Of a stretch of DNA of 9,545 bases, positions 6,907-9,545 are shown piece by piece. The notes under the pieces are model-generated. The model saw only the letters and a list, made by a program, of their open reading frames with translations. It had not been told where the DNA came from and ran no database searches. Every line of letters begins with the position of its first letter. The first letter of the stretch is position 1. The stretch is from Actinomycetes bacterium. Its GTDB lineage: Bacteria; Actinomycetota; Acidimicrobiia; Acidimicrobiales; Ilumatobacteraceae. Where the stretch lies: NCBI GenBank assembly GCA_023417265.1, contig JAEZFY010000065.1, positions 1-9,545 of the forward strand, given 5' to 3'. The translations under genes and the position numbers were made by a program.

Positions 6907-8396
6907 CCCCCGACGTCGAGTTCTGGCACCTCTCGCCGATCATCGCGCTCGCCGCGGGGGCCCTGTTCCTGCTCGTGGTCGGCGCCTTGACCCCGCCTTG
7001 GCCGCGCGGCCTGTACGCGCTGGCGACGGTGGTCACCACGCTGACGGCGGCCACGCTGGCGGTCTTCCAGTGGGACGCGATCGGCGACGACGACCCAGCC
7101 ACGCTCGTCGCCGGGGCGCTCGCCTTCGACCGCTTGGCGCAGTTCCTCACGATCACGATCTGTGCGGCGACGTTGCTCGTCGCCCTGATCACCGCCGACG
7201 AACTGCACCAATCCGGCAAGGACGCACCGGAGGTGTACGCGCTGCTGCTCGTGGCGGCCACCGGTGGCGTCGTGATGGCGGCCGCCAACGACCTGATCGT
7301 GCTGTTCCTCGGTCTCGAGACGCTCTCACTGGCGTTCTACGTGCTCGCCGCGTCCGACCGCGAACGCCGGGCCAGCAACGAGGCCGGCCTCAAGTACTTC
7401 GTGCTCGGCGGGTTCGCCTCGGCGTTCCTCCTGTACGGCATCGCCCTCGTGTACGGCGGCACGCGCTCCACCAACATCAGCGAAATCGTCGCCACCTTCC
7501 AGACCGAGTTCGTGCTCGACGGCAAGGACACGCTCGTGCTCGCCGGTGTGGCGATGCTGATCGTCGGCCTCGGCTTCAAGGTCGCTGCCGTGCCGTTCCA
7601 CGTGTGGACGCCCGACGTCTATCAGGGCGCCCCCACCAACGTCACTGCGTTCATGGCCTCGGTCGGTAAGGCCGCCGCGTTCGCGGCGATGCTGCGTGTG
7701 CTCGTCGTCGCCCTGCCGTTCCAGCGCGACGACTGGCGCCCCGCGATCTGGGTGCTGGCGCTGCTGTCGCTGGCGATCGGCGCCGTGCTGGCGGTCGTCC
7801 AAACCGACGTCAAGCGGATGCTCGCCTACTCCTCGATCAACCACGCCGGCTTCATCCTCGTCGGCATCGAGGCCGCCGGACATCGCGCCGGCGAGTACGG
7901 CGCGCTCGGCGCAGGCATGCCGGCGGTCGCCACGTACGTCGCCTTGTACGCGGTGCTGACGATCGGCTCGTTCGCGGTCGTCTCCCTCGTCGCCCGAGCG
8001 AACGACGGCGACACATCGTTGACCGCCTTCAGCGGGTACGCCCGGCGCCGCCCGGCGATCGCGCTGGCGCTCACGGTGCTGCTCCTGGCGCAGGCGGGGG
8101 TGCCGTTGACGTCGGGGTTCGTCGCCAAGTTCGGTGTGATCCAGGCCGCGGTCGAGGAGCAGAGCTACGCGATCGCGATCATCGCCATGGTGACCGCCGT
8201 GATCGCGGCCTTCCTCTACCTGCGGATCATGGTCAGCATGTGGCTCGAAGACCGCCGCGACGACACCCCGAACGAACCGTTGGCGCCGTACACGACGGTG
8301 GCCGTGTTCCTGGCTGCGGTGTTCACCCTGGCGGTCGGGGTGTGGCCCGACTGGATCCTCGACGCCGCCGACCACGTCGCCAGCTACGCCCGCTGA
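6903..8396 (+). CDS. nuoN: NADH-quinone oxidoreductase subunit N
   Basis: NuoN (ND2 homologue) is the antiporter-like proton-pumping subunit nearest the peripheral arm, and the last gene of the nuo operon. The product has 497 residues. Pump residues are present: Glu139 in LGLETLSLAFYVLAA, Lys164 in GLKYFVLGGFASAFLLYG, Lys226 in GLGFKVAAVPFHVWTPDVY, Lys256 in ASVGKAAAFAAM, and Lys409 in GFVAKFGV. They match E. coli Glu133, Lys158, Lys217, Lys247 and Lys395. QTDVKRMLAYSSINHAGF (300-317) is the usual family signature. The start is a GTG overlapping the nuoM stop and preceded by AGGAGG. A 71-base gap follows the stop before the next gene, consistent with the end of the nuo transcription unit or a point of partial read-through. 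Confidence 0.98.
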   Translation: MTPDVEFWHLSPIIALAAGALFLLVVGALTPPWPRGLYALATVVTTLTAATLAVFQWDAIGDDDPATLVAGALAFDRLAQFLTITICAATLLVALITADELHQSGKDAPEVYALLLVAATGGVVMAAANDLIVLFLGLETLSLAFYVLAASDRERRASNEAGLKYFVLGGFASAFLLYGIALVYGGTRSTNISEIVATFQTEFVLDGKDTLVLAGVAMLIVGLGFKVAAVPFHVWTPDVYQGAPTNVTAFMASVGKAAAFAAMLRVLVVALPFQRDDWRPAIWVLALLSLAIGAVLAVVQTDVKRMLAYSSINHAGFILVGIEAAGHRAGEYGALGAGMPAVATYVALYAVLTIGSFAVVSLVARANDGDTSLTAFSGYARRRPAIALALTVLLLAQAGVPLTSGFVAKFGVIQAAVEEQSYAIAIIAMVTAVIAAFLYLRIMVSMWLEDRRDDTPNEPLAPYTTVAVFLAAVFTLAVGVWPDWILDAADHVASYAR

Positions 8397-8412
8397 GCAC
8401 CGCCGCCCTGAC

Positions 8413-8444
8413 CCGCGCTGCGCTGGGCGCGGTCGTCGCGACCG
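8413..8444 (+). other. two overlapping stem-loops after nuoN
   Basis: Two stems can form in the 71-base gap after nuoN. Stem 1 pairs 8413-8418 (CCGCGC) with 8427-8432 (GCGCGG) around an 8-base loop. Stem 2 pairs 8430-8435 (CGGTCG) with 8439-8444 (CGACCG) around a TCG loop. They share bases 8430-8432, so they cannot both form fully. No T tract follows, so a classical intrinsic terminator is not supported. Possible roles are a weak terminator, an mRNA 3'-end stabiliser or a leader structure for the following gene. GC-rich sequence makes chance hairpins common. Confidence 0.3.
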
Positions 8445-8455
8445 TGGGTGGGAAC

Positions 8456-8460
8456 GAGGA
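8456..8460 (+). promoter_or_regulatory. ribosome binding site of the Wzz/tyrosine-kinase gene
   Basis: GAGGA lies 7 bases before the ATG at 8468. The alternative ATG at 8528 has AGGAG directly abutting it, with no spacer, so 8468 is preferred. No convincing -35/-10 promoter pair is visible in the gap. Confidence 0.5.
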
Positions 8461-8467
8461 TGGTCGG

Positions 8468-9545
8468 ATGTCCGACGCGACGCTGCCGAGGGGCGTAGGC
8501 GGCGCCGCGCTGGCGGAACCGCAGGAGATGACCCTGCGCGACTACCTGACGGTCATCCGCCGCCGCAAGTGGTTCGTGATCGTGCCGGCACTGCTGTCGA
8601 CGGCGCTCGCCACCGGCCTGTCGCTGAGTCAGACCGAGCGTTACCGGGCGTCCACCGACGTGCTCGTCAAGCGCCCGCCGTCGGCCATCAACGTCGGCGC
8701 GCCCGAGCAGGCGCTCACGCTCCGCGAAGTGCAGAACGAACTGTTGCGAGCGCGCGGGTCGGCGATCCAGGACACCGCCCAGGCGCAGGTGGGCAGCGAG
8801 CCCGAGCTCTCGGTGAGCCTCGCCAACAGCGACGACGCCGACGTGCTGGTGTTCACCGCCGAGAGCCGCGATCCCGAGCGGGCGGCCAACGCGGCCGACA
8901 TCTATGCCAGCAGCTACATCGCCGAGCGCCGCCAAGCGCTGACGTCCGACTTCCAGGCCCGCGCCGAAGTCGTCCAGTCGCGAGTCACCGATCTCGCCAG
9001 CCAACTCGCCCAGTTCCCGCCGAACTCGGTCGACGAAGCGTTCGTCGAGCTGGTCACGCAGAAGGCCCAGTACGAGTCGGAGCTGGAGAGCCTGTTCACG
9101 TCGATCCGCCTGGCGGAGACGTCGGGGGCGACGGTCATCGATGCGGCCCAGGTGCCGCAGACGCCGTTCGAGCCGACACCGGTGCGCAGCGCCGTGCTGG
9201 CGCTGGTGGTCGGGCTCCTGATCGGTCTCGGAGCGGCGTTCCTCGTCGACTATCTCGACCGCTCGGTGCGCGACGAGGAAGATCTGGCTGCCGCCACCCG
9301 GCTCCCGGTCCTCGCCGTGATCCCCAAGCTCAAGGGCTGGAAGCCGTCCGACACCCACATCGTCACCCGCGAGAACCCGACGTCACCGCCGGCCGAGGCA
9401 TACCGGGCCCTGCGCACGTCGCTCCAGTTCCTCCGCCTCGACCGCACGCTCGACGTCGTCCAGGTCACCAGCCCGAAGCCGGGCGACGGCAAGACGACGA
9501 CCTCCACGAACATCGCCGTGGTGTGCGCCCGCGCCGGGCAGCGCG
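8468..9545 (+). CDS. Wzz-type chain-length determinant / BY-kinase, N-terminal part (3' end outside window)
   Basis: This is a polysaccharide co-polymerase with a fused tyrosine-kinase domain, of the kind that controls chain length and export of capsule or exopolysaccharide. 359 codons are visible before the window ends. The Wzz domain begins near MTLRDYLTVIRRRKWFVIV (21-39), with the first membrane helix at about 35-53. An extracytoplasmic part follows, with helical, probably coiled-coil stretches at about 155-218. The proline-rich QVPQTPFEPTPVR (228-240) leads into the second membrane helix (about 241-263) and then the charged DYLDRSVRDEEDL. The cytoplasmic kinase part shows EAYRALRTSLQFLR (310-323), typical of BY-kinases, and the Walker A motif SPKPGDGKTT (335-344, Lys342). 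Walker A', Walker B and the C-terminal tyrosine cluster would lie beyond the window. Start 8468 is preferred over the in-frame ATG at 8528 because of its spaced ribosome binding site. The gene is unrelated to complex I and probably opens a separate envelope-polysaccharide locus. Confidence 0.88.
   Translation, partial: MSDATLPRGVGGAALAEPQEMTLRDYLTVIRRRKWFVIVPALLSTALATGLSLSQTERYRASTDVLVKRPPSAINVGAPEQALTLREVQNELLRARGSAIQDTAQAQVGSEPELSVSLANSDDADVLVFTAESRDPERAANAADIYASSYIAERRQALTSDFQARAEVVQSRVTDLASQLAQFPPNSVDEAFVELVTQKAQYESELESLFTSIRLAETSGATVIDAAQVPQTPFEPTPVRSAVLALVVGLLIGLGAAFLVDYLDRSVRDEEDLAAATRLPVLAVIPKLKGWKPSDTHIVTRENPTSPPAEAYRALRTSLQFLRLDRTLDVVQVTSPKPGDGKTTTSTNIAVVCARAGQR

Noticed and set aside
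8528..8530. ATG at 8528 as the start of the Wzz-kinase gene
   Set aside because: The Wzz domain begins right here, so it remains possible, but AGGAG directly abuts the ATG without a spacer, whereas the ATG at 8468 has GAGGA at proper spacing.
1..9545. CRISPR array, tRNA or rRNA gene, insertion sequence, phage genes, or a novel defence or biosynthetic system
   Set aside because: I saw no spaced direct repeats, terminal inverted repeats, transposase motifs or RNA-gene-like stretches. Coding genes of known families fill nearly the whole window.

Overview
This is a GC-rich window in which nearly every base codes, all on the + strand. It holds the distal part of a nuo operon, which encodes the proton-pumping NADH:quinone oxidoreductase (respiratory complex I), followed by the start of an envelope-polysaccharide gene. 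Strong G/C preference at third codon positions, GTG starts and the form of the subunits (a NuoH with an extra C-terminal helix, a long NuoI, a NuoG that keeps a molybdopterin-binding-type C-terminal domain) suggest a high-GC actinobacterium. An Acidimicrobiia-like lineage is my guess. No rRNA or other taxonomic marker is present to confirm this.

Layout: 3' end of nuoG (to 599), nuoH (596-1816), nuoI (1816-2463), a 34-base gap with a GC-rich hairpin, nuoJ (2498-3028), nuoK (3025-3351), nuoL (3356-5332), nuoM (5332-6906), nuoN (6903-8396), a 71-base gap, and then a Wzz / bacterial tyrosine kinase (BY-kinase) type gene (8468 onward) cut by the window end just after its Walker A motif. The order G-H-I-J-K-L-M-N is the classical 14-gene nuo order, so nuoA-F should lie upstream of base 1.

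The genes are packed for translational coupling. G/H overlap as ATGA, H/I and L/M as TGATG, J/K and M/N as GTGA, and K/L are 4 bases apart. Only the I/J junction has a real gap. NuoG and NuoI belong to the hydrophilic electron-transfer arm (NuoI carries two 4Fe-4S clusters). NuoH forms the quinone site and links to the membrane arm. NuoJ and NuoK are small membrane subunits, and NuoL, NuoM and NuoN are the three antiporter-like pump subunits. The key Glu and Lys residues checked in NuoK, L, M and N are all present, so the complex looks functional.

I found no mobile element, CRISPR array, tRNA, rRNA or sign of horizontal transfer. I do not see an undescribed system here. The items most worth a second look are the I/J hairpin, the nuoN to Wzz-kinase junction with its two competing stem-loops, and the histidine-rich loop in NuoL.
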